Source of the DNA: Ipomoea triloba
Lineage: Eukaryota > Streptophyta > Magnoliopsida > Solanales > Convolvulaceae
Assembly (NCBI RefSeq): GCF_003576645.1
Contig: NC_044916.1
Coordinates: forward strand, 33,483,800-33,547,799
Length of the DNA: 64,000 nt
Reading direction: 5' to 3'
The position numbers and the translations under genes were made by a program. Position 1 is the stretch's first letter; the number at the start of each line of letters is the position of its first letter. Shown here piece after piece: positions 39,833 to 50,586 of this stretch. A model generated the notes under the pieces. It had not been told where the DNA came from. It made no database searches and worked only from the letters and a program-made list of their open reading frames with translations.

Positions 39833-41944
39833 ATGGGCACAAACAAGGCCTCAATCCTGTACCGTCTTCTCAACGTTAAGATCACTACCACTAATCCACC
39901 GCGACAGGCTGAAGTTAAGGCTTTAACCACCACAATCACCAATCACATCCGCTCTGGTAGCCTTGGAAAGGCCGTCTCCATCCTCTTTGCCGCCCCATTA
40001 CCCTTTCCATCTTCTCTCTACGCTCATCTCTTCAGAACCTGCGCCTCAAACAAAGCCGCTGTCGAGCTCCGGAAAGTGGAGTCCCACTTGGTCACCTTCT
40101 CCCCAAATCCGCCACTGTTTTTGCTCAACAGAGCTATAGAAGCTTACGGAAAATGCGCCTGCTTGAGGGATGCCCAAGAGGTGTTTGACGAATTGCCTCA
40201 ACGAGACGGCGGGTCTTGGAATGCGATGATTACTGCTTATTCGCAAAATGGGTATGCCGAGAGGGCGTTGGAAATGTTTCTGTGCATGCGTAAGTCAGGG
40301 GTTTCTGCTAGTGAGATCACATTTGCAAGTGTTCTTGTGTCCTGTGCTTCTCTCTTGAATGTTTGGATTTTGAGACAAGTGCATGCTCTCATTGTGAAGT
40401 TTGGCTTCTCTGGAAATGTAATTCTGGAAACTTCACTCGTGGATGCGTATGGGAAATGCCAGGAGATGGATGATGCTAGGAGGATGTTTGATGAAATTGA
40501 GAATCCAAATAATGTTTCATGGAATGTAATCATCAGAAGGTATCTTGACATGGGTGTTGGAAAGGATGTCCTGTTTCTGTTTTCAGAGTTGGTGAGGGCA
40601 AATGTTGTGCCTCTGACATTTACTGTATCAAATGCTCTTGTTGCCTGCTTGACCATTGGTGGGCTCACAGAAGGGCTTCAAATTCATGGATTTTCTATTA
40701 AGATTAATGCTGAGATGGATAAGGTGGTTTCAAGTTCTCTTATTGATTTATATAGGAAATGTGGGGATTTGGTAAGTGCACGGAGGATTTTTGACTTGAT
40801 CTGTTCAAAAGATTTGATTCATTGGACTTCAATGGTGTCAGGGTATGCAACGGATGGGAAAACAAGGGAGGCAAGGGACCTCTTCAACGAGATGCCGGAA
40901 AAGACTGTGATCTCATGGAATGCAATGCTTGCAGGCTATGTGCATAATAGTGAATGTGATGAAGCTTTACAGCTTATCTTTCTGATGTGCAAACAGACCA
41001 GGTACATTGATCATGTTACTCTTGGATTGATCCTCAATGTGTCTGCTGCCCTTTCAGATATTGAATTGGGGAAACAGGTTCATGGATTCATGTATAGACA
41101 TGAACTCCACTCCAATTTGTTTGTCGCCAATGCGCTTCTTGACGTGTATGGAAAATGTGGGCACTTGAGAAAGACTAGAGTATTGTTTCATGAAATGAGC
41201 CAATGGCGGGATGCAGTTTCTTGGAATGCTTTATTAACTAGCTATAATTTCCATAGGATGGGAGACGCAACAATGATGAATTTCTCAAACATGCTAGGAG
41301 GGACAATACCAAGTAAATATACTTTTGGAACCCTCTTGGCTGCTTGTGCAAATACTTTTGCTCTGAAACCAGGCAAACAAATCCATGGATACATTATTAG
41401 AAATGATTATGAGATGGATATTGTGATTAATGGAGCATTGGTTAACATGTACTCCAAATGTGGTTGTGTTGACTATGCTCTTTATATTTTTGCCGCAGCA
41501 CCTCAAAAGGATTTGTTTCTCTGGAACTCTTTGATGCTAGCATGTTATCATAATAGGAGGAGTGATTACGTGTTTGAATTATTTGAGTTAATGAAGGAGA
41601 CGGGAATTAGTCCAGACAGTACTACCTTCCAAGCTATATTTCTTGTGTGCATTCGTGAGGGTCATGTACAGTTAGGTAGACAATATTTTGATTTAATGAG
41701 TGATAAATATTGGATTACCCCTTGGTTGGAGCATTATGAATCCATGATTGAACTGTTTGGTCAGCATGGATACTTTGATGAGCTTGAGGATTTCATGAAG
41801 AAGTTGCCTTTTTCTCCCACCATACAGATGTTAGAGAGAGTTGTTCACTTTTGTAGAGAGCAAAGGAACCTCAAGTTGGAAAGTTGGGCTATTAATCAAC
41901 GCAACCAAATTTTCAGCAAAAATTGTTCTGAAATTGCAGAGTGA
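39833..41944 (+). CDS. Pentatricopeptide repeat protein, PLS class
   Basis: Intronless gene of 703 aa, as most PLS-type PPR genes are. The ATG at 39833 (MGTNKASILYRLLN) is chosen because the frame opens only just upstream with non-ATG codons. The basic N-terminus suits organelle targeting, with mitochondrion or plastid undecided. From about residue 95 to 660 there are repeated PPR blocks: WNAMITAYSQNGYAERALEMF, SLVDAYGKCQEMDDARRMFD, WTSMVSGYATDGKTREARDLF, NALLDVYGKCGHL, ALVNMYSKCGCVDYALYIF and others, in P-L-S style. Some repeats are poorly conserved (for example YNFHRMGDATMMN). No DYW cytidine-deaminase motif follows. The C-terminus (EHYESMIELFGQHGYFDELE) looks like an E-motif remnant. Such proteins bind single-stranded organelle RNA, but the target cannot be read here. 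The overall form recalls Arabidopsis At3g26540, a tentative link. Confidence 0.93.
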   Translation: MGTNKASILYRLLNVKITTTNPPRQAEVKALTTTITNHIRSGSLGKAVSILFAAPLPFPSSLYAHLFRTCASNKAAVELRKVESHLVTFSPNPPLFLLNRAIEAYGKCACLRDAQEVFDELPQRDGGSWNAMITAYSQNGYAERALEMFLCMRKSGVSASEITFASVLVSCASLLNVWILRQVHALIVKFGFSGNVILETSLVDAYGKCQEMDDARRMFDEIENPNNVSWNVIIRRYLDMGVGKDVLFLFSELVRANVVPLTFTVSNALVACLTIGGLTEGLQIHGFSIKINAEMDKVVSSSLIDLYRKCGDLVSARRIFDLICSKDLIHWTSMVSGYATDGKTREARDLFNEMPEKTVISWNAMLAGYVHNSECDEALQLIFLMCKQTRYIDHVTLGLILNVSAALSDIELGKQVHGFMYRHELHSNLFVANALLDVYGKCGHLRKTRVLFHEMSQWRDAVSWNALLTSYNFHRMGDATMMNFSNMLGGTIPSKYTFGTLLAACANTFALKPGKQIHGYIIRNDYEMDIVINGALVNMYSKCGCVDYALYIFAAAPQKDLFLWNSLMLACYHNRRSDYVFELFELMKETGISPDSTTFQAIFLVCIREGHVQLGRQYFDLMSDKYWITPWLEHYESMIELFGQHGYFDELEDFMKKLPFSPTIQMLERVVHFCREQRNLKLESWAINQRNQIFSKNCSEIAE

Positions 41945-43186
41945 GCATAATTATACTTTGCTGGCAAAGCTTCTTGTGGTAGTGAGAAATGCTGAATCAA
42001 TAGTGAGCATGAGGGAGGTAAAGGAAGCATCTGCATCTCTGCTTGGATTGTCGCATTTGAAGGTGCAAGGATCTGCAATTTGGAGCGGGCCAAGCAAATC
42101 CCGAATTCTTGACATAAATGATTGATTTTGTTCTTATCATTATATATATGATGACTTGGGGGCAAGAATGCTTTTGCATATAATCATACTCTCATAGCAT
42201 GCCCATGTAATCCAGATTCACCTATTATCAACTGGATTTCTTCTCAGATCACCCGTGAATATGTTTTGTTTGAACATGAAAAATATGGTTAACCATGAGA
42301 TAGATGGTAGAAATGTTCACACCTTAGAGTTGGAAAGTTTGGCACTTGGCAGGTATGCATATTAAGATGTACTTTCTGCCTATGTTGCTTTCCGTGCTAT
42401 ACTTGGAAATTTTTGGTGAATGAGTTAATATGGTGGGTTGGGTGGGGAATGGACCTTTAGCCCACATGATTTTGTACTATATATTACTCAATTGTATATG
42501 TACTGATGATATGTCCATTCTTTGGATTTTGGACGGTCCAACATGATCCATGTGTTCCTCCCTCGTGGAGATGTTTTTATTTTTATTTTTTAATTTTAAG
42601 TGATTGATTGCAATTTATGTATAATAAGAAAATTTTTATCATAGCTTTGATTTATGCAATTGAAAGAGTCAATATATAGCTTCCACTAGAAGCATATTTA
42701 AAACTTTTAGTTACCAAATTAACTGTTACTCGATTAATGTTTTCTCTAAATTTTATCCTATCAAATAGTGATAGTGTAGTTATCAGTGATAACTAATGAA
42801 GAAAGCAGTAACATTTGTACTAAATTGTTAAATAACAATTCTTTTCGTTTAGGTAAATCTATGTTTGGTATACAGTTCAGAGGGGGATCGGAGGCACTCA
42901 TCACGTGTATACATTGCCTATACCATGGGAAACAAATTTATTTCTTTTATTATTGTTGAAGAATTTTGTTTTGTTATTTTTTACACTCCAATTAAAAGTA
43001 AAATAAGTACAGTATAGCTGCGCTGAACCTATCGACCTAACAAATCCCCATTTTATATTGCCACTACTCTTTTTAAGTGCCGCGAAAAATTTACAACCAC
43101 AAATAAAAAAAAAAATCAATAAATCGCTCACCACTCTTTTACTCAGCCTACCCAGGTGCGTAGTTACAAAGTACTTCAATACAACA

Positions 43187-43274
43187 AGGGATAATAGTTA
43201 ATTAAGCCATTGAATTATTTATAAAAATGCAATTAAGCACTTGAACTAGAAAGAGTTTCAATTAGACACATGAA

Positions 43275-43337
<63 letters not shown>

Positions 43338-43446
43338 ACAATTAACCACATTTAACTTGTTATTGCAGGTAATCTCCAAGTTAAAGGTAATTCGAATGCC
43401 ACATCAATATGTTTTGATGACTTAGATGTCCAATTCACTTATTCAC

Positions 43447-43490
<44 letters not shown>

Positions 43491-43734
43491 TTATTAATAT
43501 TACAATCTTAATTTTTTACTTTTTAAAAAGCTTAGCTGATGATGCCATGATGGTTGGCAGCCAAATTATTTTTAATATTTAATTTTTATAATAATAAAAA
43601 TATTATTATTATTATTTTTTAAAATTTAATGCTTGACCGTAATCTTAATTTTTTACTTTTTAAAAAGCTTAGCTGATGATTCCATGAATCCATGATGGTT
43701 GACAGCCAAATTATTTTTCAAATATTTAATTTTT

Positions 43735-43769
<35 letters not shown>

Positions 43770-43828
43770 TTAAAAAAAAATTAAAGCTTGACAGCAAGCT
43801 TTTTTAAAATATTTTTAATTTTCAATAA

Positions 43829-43870
<42 letters not shown>

Positions 43871-44075
43871 TGAATTGTACATCCAAGTCATCAAAACATA
43901 TTGATGTAGCATTTCAATCACTTTTAGCTTTTAAGTTACCAGAAATAACAGGTCAAATAAGGTTGAGTGCACTTTTTTCTAAATTCAAGTGTCTAATTAA
44001 CTATAACTTAAAAAAAAAAAATTGAGTGTGTTTAATTGTTTCTTTCATGAATAGTTCAAAGATCAAAGGTACCCT
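43187..44075. mobile_element. About 890 bp inverted-repeat element (MULE-like)
   Basis: The arms are inverted. ACATCAATATGTTTTGATGA (about 43401) recurs as its reverse complement near 43885-43905, and matching words continue outward to AAGGGATA at the left and TACCCTT at the right. The core holds (AT)n 43278-43332, (TAA)n 43447-43490, two direct copies of a roughly 135 bp unit (AAAAGCTTAGCTGATGATKCC...GGTTGRCAGCC) at 43506-43780, and (ATT)n 43827-43870. The outer 9 bp, AATACAACA and ATTCCAACA, agree at 7 of 9 sites, a possible decayed target duplication. Confidence 0.55.
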
Positions 44076-44889
44076 TATTCCAACAACAATAGCATCATTT
44101 ACAGGAAGGTTCTACTGTTCTACGACTACTACTAATAATAGAAATGCAATATATTAATATTCTCATTTTTTAATTGTATTTTGGAACATGATACCACGTG
44201 GCCGGTATTTCGGGTCTCCCAAAGATAAATACTTAATTTTGCATGCAAATCACACTTTAATTTAAGTAAGACTTAGAGGCCGTAAAATATTACAATTAGA
44301 ATCGTAATTATTATTAAATATTTAGTAATTATAATTGACTGTGAGTAATTTTTATTTATTTAATATGGAGTAGTAAATAAGAATTATAATTAAAATAAAT
44401 AAATAAATAAATAATTAAAATTAATAATATACAATACATACATAGACACATACATATGTGTGTGTATATATATTAAAGTTTCATATTAAATGTGATGACC
44501 TTTTTATTCTTTTATTTTTTCTTTTCTTCTCCCAAACTTTCACAAGTAGAGAAAAATGTAATATATTTTATAATTATTAAAACATTTAAATCTAATAATA
44601 ATAAATATCAAATTCAATAATAAAGTACAACCAAACACAAATTAAACTTAATCCTCAAACAATCCGCACATAATATTTTTATTTTTTTTAAATGTAATTT
44701 GGCGTGCAAAAGCGTGGAAAAGATGTTGCATTATTTTTATCTAACGCGTGGAAATGATGTTGTACGATTATTATATATGCATTTAAGGAAAAAAAAACCC
44801 TTTAATTTCCTATTTGGTGAGTGGAAATAATTTATTTGATTTGATTTATTTAAAAGTTTGTAGCCGTTATATGAATGTATTTTTTGGGT

Positions 44890-45060
44890 GCCAAAGACCT
44901 TGTGGTCAAGGTCAAGCATTATAGTTGTGGTCCTCTTAAGTGAGAGGTCTCAAGTTCGATCCCTAGTGGGGGCGTTGACTCTTTGTACTTTAGTAGGTTG
45001 AGAAAGTACGTATGAACAGATACTACATTGTAACAGAGATGCAAACAAAAAAAATGAGAT
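44890..45060 (+). mobile_element. tRNA-derived SINE, best-preserved copy
   Basis: Begins GCCAAAGACCTTGTGGTCAA (A-box region), has GTGAGAGGTCTCAAGTTCGA with B-box TTCGATCCC, then a body GTTGACTCTTTGTACTTTAG, GTAGGTTGAGAAAGTACGTA and ATACTACATTGTAACAGAG, and an A-rich 3' tail. It is followed directly by a tandem array. Confidence 0.75.
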
Positions 45061-45200
45061 ATTTTCTATTGTGTGTACGAATATTGGATGTTGTGTGCGA
45101 AAAAAAAAAATTGTTAACAAAAAATGAGATATTTTCTATTGTTGTGTGCGAAAAAAAAAATTGTTAACAAAAAATGAGATATTTTCTATTGTGTGTATTT
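45045..45200. repeat. Tandem array, about 2.5 units of ATGAGATATTTTCTATTG
   Basis: ATGAGATATTTTCTATTG recurs at about 45053, 45124 and 45173, separated by TGTGTGCGAAAAAAAAAATTGTTAACAAAAA. It starts in the SINE tail and may have grown from it. Confidence 0.8.
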
Positions 45201-45416
45201 TTGAAAATAAAATTTAATTGCTATAACTAAAGATATTATTTTATGTCAAAAATGGTCACTAAATGAATAGAACATAATTATATTATATTATAATAAAAAA
45301 GGGATACGTTCACGAAAAATATTTAAAAACACATGCAAGCCATGGTAACGCAATTAATGTAGTAGTTTTAGAATTTGATGGGTCGTGTACGTGTTATTTA
45401 AGCAGCGAGCACCACA

Positions 45417-45428
45417 TTTATATATAAG
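45417..45428 (+). promoter_or_regulatory. TATA-like box of the 45.5 kb gene
   Basis: TTTATATATAAG about 85-90 bp before the ATG at 45509, with the alternative TATTTAAG at about 45396. Confidence 0.4.
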
Positions 45429-45508
45429 ATCACAATCATATTACACAATTCATTATCTCATCCTAACTGCTGCTGAATCAATATTATTATTTCATACATA
45501 CGATTCAA

Positions 45509-45880
45509 ATGGCTGCAGTTTGGGTTTCCAGATCAAAAAGGTGCATTGCTACATCTCTAGCAAGCACGACGAAGATCGGCGCCGTTTTGGGTCGCCTTCT
45601 CAACGCTTCTGCTAATTACCATTCTACCGCCTCACTCAATTCGTCTTTGCCTGCCGGCGCCGGCGCCGGATCACGGGAGCAGAAGCCTGAATTATCGGGG
45701 AAGTCGGCCGCCATTTTGTCGCCGCGGCGTTTCGAGTCCGTGAAAGCTGCGCAGCTAGCGGAGGCACCCTGTTACTCTTCCGAGGACGATTACGATGATC
45801 GCTATGACCCCAATCGGGTATGTATTTCATACTCTCTTCTGATCTCCATATCTTTTGCTGCTGCTGCGATGCTTAATTAA
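45509..45880 (+). CDS. Orphan exon, predicted mitochondrial protein, unknown
   Basis: Open frame MAAVWVSRSKRCIATSLAST with a GC-rich composition that stands out from its AT-rich surroundings, so it is probably real coding DNA. The first 35-45 residues (Arg, Ser, Ala, no acid) resemble a mitochondrial presequence. The region near residues 88-103 is acidic (SSEDDYDDRYDPNR). A GTATGT donor follows codon 103 (exon 45509-45817); read through, the frame would end at 123 aa with a hydrophobic tail. I could not find a convincing second exon before the E1-alpha gene at 48423. I do not recognise the family. It could be a short gene with distant exons or a gene fragment. Confidence 0.5.
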   Translation: MAAVWVSRSKRCIATSLASTTKIGAVLGRLLNASANYHSTASLNSSLPAGAGAGSREQKPELSGKSAAILSPRRFESVKAAQLAEAPCYSSEDDYDDRYDPNRVCISYSLLISISFAAAAMLN

Positions 45881-46759
45881 TTATGTCTAATGCTTGTTGA
45901 ATGAGTTATCTTGTCATATCCGGCCTTTTGTATAGACCTGAAACCTATTAATTAAACTTTTCTATTGTTTCAATTGTTTTAACTCTTTTCAAAATTGTGT
46001 TTGTGTTTATGTTTAGTTTCATTATGTTCACAATTTTATATCATAATCGTAACAATCCATTAACGAATCTGTTTACACGAATATTGTCTAAGGAAACAAA
46101 AAATTTCACCGTAAACAATGAAATTTATTTTATTTATTGGTTATCATGAATTCACTTGTTCCATTTATATTAGAAAATAGAATATATTTGTATTAGTACA
46201 TCAAATAGTGAAAGATTTTTAATAAAATTTTGGTCACTATAACTAGATTCATATAATAATAAGTCAAAATGTACAGTGATAGTAATACTATGATAGTATA
46301 ATAATAAGTCAAAAATGTACAGTGATAGTAATACTATGATAGTAATAAAAGTATTGTGGATATTTTATGTTTGGATTTTTTTTGTATTTTTATATTTAGA
46401 ATACTTAAACAGTCCTTTTCCTAATTTTTATCTAATTAATGAGAGAGACAAAATAAAATAAAAATAAAAATTCCAACTCCAACCTTTTCAAAAAAAAAAA
46501 AAAAAAACAACAACAACAACAGGGTTTGAGTTTTTAATTTCATTTCTTCTCCACACATAACTAATGGAAGAGTTTAGTAGCGAGTACGGGAGTTGAGGAG
46601 GACAGGTGGCCCATCCATTATTACGGCAAATCCACGTATTACACCAACACACACAAAACATGATACGAGTATACGACCCACACCAAATCCTACCCTCTTC
46701 ACTCTATCGAAATATTTTTTTATTACTCCTGAGTTTATTTGAATGCAATATCGGTTAAT

Positions 46760-46880
46760 AATTATTTTCTCAACAAATACAAAAAGTCAATAAGGCATTG
46801 ATTGAAGTTCAAATCTACAACCTCCCGCATAAAATAATAACTTAGTGTCACTAAACTACAAGTCTTTAGTGTTAGAGTTA
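46760..46880 (-). mobile_element. tRNA-derived SINE copy (minus strand, diverged)
   Basis: Minus strand: AAAGACTTGTAGTTTAGTGA, then GCGGGAGGTTGTAGATTTGA in the B-box region, then TTATTGACTTTTTGTATTTG and TTGAGAAAATAATT. Same layout as the other copies. Confidence 0.5.
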
Positions 46881-47437
46881 TTATTAGACTATGTGTGGTT
46901 CTATTTGATTTGACTTAACTACTCACCTATTGTGTTGGGGTAAGTTAAGTTAAGTCTCCTGAGTCTTGTATTACTAGAAGATCATCATGGTTGATTGAAG
47001 AACAGAAAACATCGGATTCACTCTACCAAAATAATTGATTTTTACATTTATGCTAATTATATGAAAAATACTATATTTTATATTTTACTCCCATTTTCTA
47101 CTTCTAATTTTTACTTTTACATAAAAAAATTTAATATAGACACTTGAATTGGAATCCACATAAAAAAAATAGTTTATCCGTGTCCGTCACATCAGAGAGT
47201 AAAATTTATAGAGTAAGATTTAGGAGTTTATGTAGTATAACTCTAATTATATTATTAAAAAATAATGCACACACTCATAATTTATTTTCCTTATATTTTT
47301 CCCTCCTGACTTGGCTTCATTTGATTAGTTTAAATTTCATTTTTCAATTAATTATTAGTTAGTTTATCCATGCGTACCTAATAATTAAGAGCCACATTAA
47401 AAGAGAAAATTTAAAATGAATAAAAAGCATGTTTTAG

Positions 47438-47560
47438 CCAAAGACCTTATGAGTATGAAATGACTTTCTCAAATGAGAGGTTATGAGTTTGAACCTTAAT
47501 GGGAAAACGATATTGACTCGTTGACTAACAGGATCAATAGTACTAAAAAAAAAAAAAAAA
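47438..47560 (+). mobile_element. tRNA-derived SINE copy with polyA tail
   Basis: Begins GCCAAAGACCTTATGAGTA, has AAATGAGAGGTTATGAGTTTGAACC (B-box region), a shortened body, and ends CAATAGTACT plus 16 A. Its 5' 12 nt are identical to the copy at 44890. Confidence 0.65.
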
Positions 47561-48422
47561 GCATTTTCCATTAGAATTAGCATGTCATTTAAGTATTATT
47601 ATTAAAAATTTTACTGTGTCCATCCATCACTAAATGTTCCCAAAACTCCGTACATGCACTAATCCATGATGCCCCGCTGTAATTGATTTCCAGCGGTCCA
47701 CTGCCCATTCCAATTATTTTGGCCCTGTCGAATGCGTTGTCTCAATTGGAACGTGCATTTTGGTGGTGAGCTGGATATGCTCCAATTTCTTCCTAGCTTT
47801 GATTGAAAACGATAAGCACGACCCGTCATTCTCCTCCTCCTGTTCCATATCTCATCTTCTCGTACCACTATTCAAATTTGACACGTATCACTGTTCATAG
47901 ATTTTGAACGTACAATCTCGTGTTATTATCAAGATAACAATATTGACAAAATAAGAAGAAAATACAATCTCGTGTTGTTATCAAGATAACAATATTGACA
48001 AAATAATAAGAAGAAAAATATTGAAAGAAATATAATTTCATTATGTAATATATAGAAAAAATATCTATAATAATATAAGATTCTAAAAACTTATTCAAGA
48101 GTAATTGATTTAATATTAATTTTTTCCCTTTGAAGTTCTCCACTCAATTAATACTATACCCTCCTTTTAGACTCTCACGTGGAGAAGATATGAGCAAGGT
48201 ATAGTAACTTTTTGGTACAGCCCGCATATCAATAATCCAATAAGTTAGGTTATATTTCCATTATTGCTGTGACTTTAACTCCATCCTCAATAAGATAAGG
48301 ATTGTCCTACTCGGCGACACCTTCATTGCCCATAAACTTCATGTCCATCATCATCTTCTCCTTCTTCCCCTATTGCAGCACAGACAAAAGTGCACAATAC
48401 CAAAATTTTCATTCAGATACAT

Positions 48423-50586
48423 ATGGCTTTCGTGTTTAAAGCTCTCATCCAAAATCACAAAAGGCAACTATCTATAGGCTTGCATGCATCACCTGCAGCA
48501 TCTACCCTTTTCTCCCTTCACCGGTTTAAGTCCACCGGTGCGGTGGCAGAGCGGTCTCCCGTGTTTAACGAGAACGATGACGTCAGTTTTCCGGTGAGTC
48601 GATCGGTTAACGTAAGGTGTCATTCTGTCGGGCGGGCCAGAAAGACATTTGGCATGTGACATGGTTTAAGTAGTGTGACGCGAGCCACGTGCCATGGTGC
48701 ATTATATTTTTGCTGTTTTTAGTGACAGAAAACAAAATTTAACTAACTGCAAAAGTTTGTTATTACTTTTTATTAGCAGACATTGGATTTTCCCGGTGGA
48801 AGGGTGCCGTTTACTGCGCAGATGAAGTTTATCTCGGCGGCTACTGATCGGAGGATTCCATGTTATCGTGTACTTGATGATGATGGCTATGTCTTGCCTG
48901 GCAGCAGTGTATTCGAGCAGGTTGGCTAGTTAGAGTTTATACCTATATATATATATATATTCTTAGCAATTTTGAAACTTGTTAGAAATTTGGGTTAAGT
49001 TTAATTTGATGTAGGTGAGACAAGAAATGGCAATGAAGATGTATAGTGCAATGGTGACTGTTCAAACTGTAGACACCATATTTTATGAAGCTCAAAGGCA
49101 GGGGAGATTGTCCTTTTATTTAACCTCTTTTGGAGAAGAAGCTGTCAGCATAGGATCTGCGGCTGCCCTCTCCCCTGATGATGTTTTAATGCTTCAGGTA
49201 TCTATCAGCTTAATTAAGCTTCTTGGTAAATAGCCAGAAATTATATATCTCAAAAAAAAAATTAAAAAATCCAATTTTGTGATGATACAGTACAGGGAAC
49301 TAGGAGTTCTGTTATGGAGAGACTTTAGCCTGCAAGAAATGGCTAACCAATGCTTTGGGAATAAGGGTGATTATGGGAAGGGCAGGCAAATGCCTATTCA
49401 TTATGGCTCTAACAAGCACAATATCTTGACCATCTCTTCACCTCTGGCGTAAGATGGACTATCTATCTTTCATATTTCTGGAATTATTATATGAATCCTA
49501 AATATAATCCTCCTTTGCATTGATTCAATTCCACAGAACCCAGATTCCTCAGGCTGCTGGGGTGGCTTATTCACTTAAAATGGATGAGAAGGATGCTTGT
49601 GTTGTCACTTACTTTGGCGATGGTACCACCAGTGAGGTGATAATAACCTTTTGTGTCGCAGATTTCATTATGTTTTGGTTAGGGTAGGGTTTACATTTGA
49701 ATTAATATGTTTGTGCAGGGAGATTTCCATGCGGGGTTAAATTTTGCAGCTGTAATGGAAGCTCCAGTGGTGTTCATTTGCCGTAACAATGGATGGGCCA
49801 TTAGCACCCCTGTTTCAGAGCAATTCCGAAGTAATCTAAGATTGTTATAGTAAGCAGACAGATAATTAGGGCTTTTAATTTGTTTGTCTTTCTGATTTGG
49901 CTCTGTGGTTTAGGTGATGGAATTGTGACTAAAGGGCAAGGCTATGGGATCACCAGCATCCGAGTAGACGGCAATGACGCTCTCGCAGTATACAATGCCA
50001 TCCGTGTGGCTCGCGAAATGGCAATCAAGCAACAAAAACCAATACTTGTCGAGGTAATTCATGAGCTAGCTTCGTTTTAACTAAAACCTAGTTTAGTTCA
50101 ATTGCACATTTATGTTTATATATTATATGTTACTGTCACTTACAGGCCTTGACTTATCGCGTGTCTCACCACTCGACATCTGATGATTCCACTAAGTACC
50201 GGCCCACAGAAGAAATAGAACACTGGAAGACGGCGAGAAGCCCCGTGGGGAGGTTCAGAAAATGGATACAGAGGCACGGATGGTGGAGCGACGAGGACGA
50301 GCATCAACTTCGTGGAAATATAAGAAAACAGGTACAAAGAAGATTCAAGAAAACAACAACATTGGACACGGATGATGTAAATGATGATGATGAATATTGT
50401 GTTATGATGATTTTGCAGGTGTTACAGGCAATTCAAGAAGCAGAGAAGATGGAGAAACCTTCACTTGCAGAGTTGTTCAGTGATGTGTATGACAAAGTGC
50501 CTTCAAACCTTAAAGAACAGGAAAGGTCGTTAAGAGACATTGTTATGCGACACCCAAAAGATTACCCTGCAGATGTACCCGTCTAG
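48423..50586 (+). CDS. BCKDHA: Mitochondrial branched-chain 2-oxoacid dehydrogenase E1-alpha
   Basis: TPP-dependent E1-alpha subunit of the complex that oxidises the 2-oxoacids of Leu, Ile and Val in mitochondria; partner of E1-beta. Exons are 48423-48593, 48780-48920, 49015-49197, 49291-49448, 49538-49636, 49719-49830, 49914-50053, 50146-50331 and 50419-50586, all GT/AG. The first 40 residues are a basic, Ser-rich presequence. [32 protein letters not shown] and [15 protein letters not shown] are family blocks. The TPP motif GDGTTSE...CRNN spans exons 5-6, and the phosphorylation loop [16 protein letters not shown] is in exon 8. The protein would be about 452 aa. As assembled, exon 5 lacks one G: GCTGCTGGGTGGCT reads W-L-I instead of G-V-A-Y and hits TGA at the exon end. 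Everything else is in phase, so this is a recent mutation or a homopolymer error. Confidence 0.92.

Larger units (their letters stand above)
41945..45380. other. Intergenic, repeat-rich
   Basis: No supported gene. Holds the large inverted-repeat element at 43187-44075 and a SINE at 44890-45060 followed by a tandem array at 45045-45200. Confidence 0.55.
45881..48400. other. Intergenic region with SINEs and tandem repeats
   Basis: Contains a 51 bp tandem duplication at about 46252-46350 (GTACAGTGATAGTAATACTA in both units), a minus-strand SINE at 46760-46880, a plus-strand SINE at 47438-47560, and a roughly 55 bp tandem duplication at 47910-48020 (ACAATCTCGTGTTRTTATCA). No other gene is supported unless distal exons of the 45.5 kb gene lie here. 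Confidence 0.5.
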
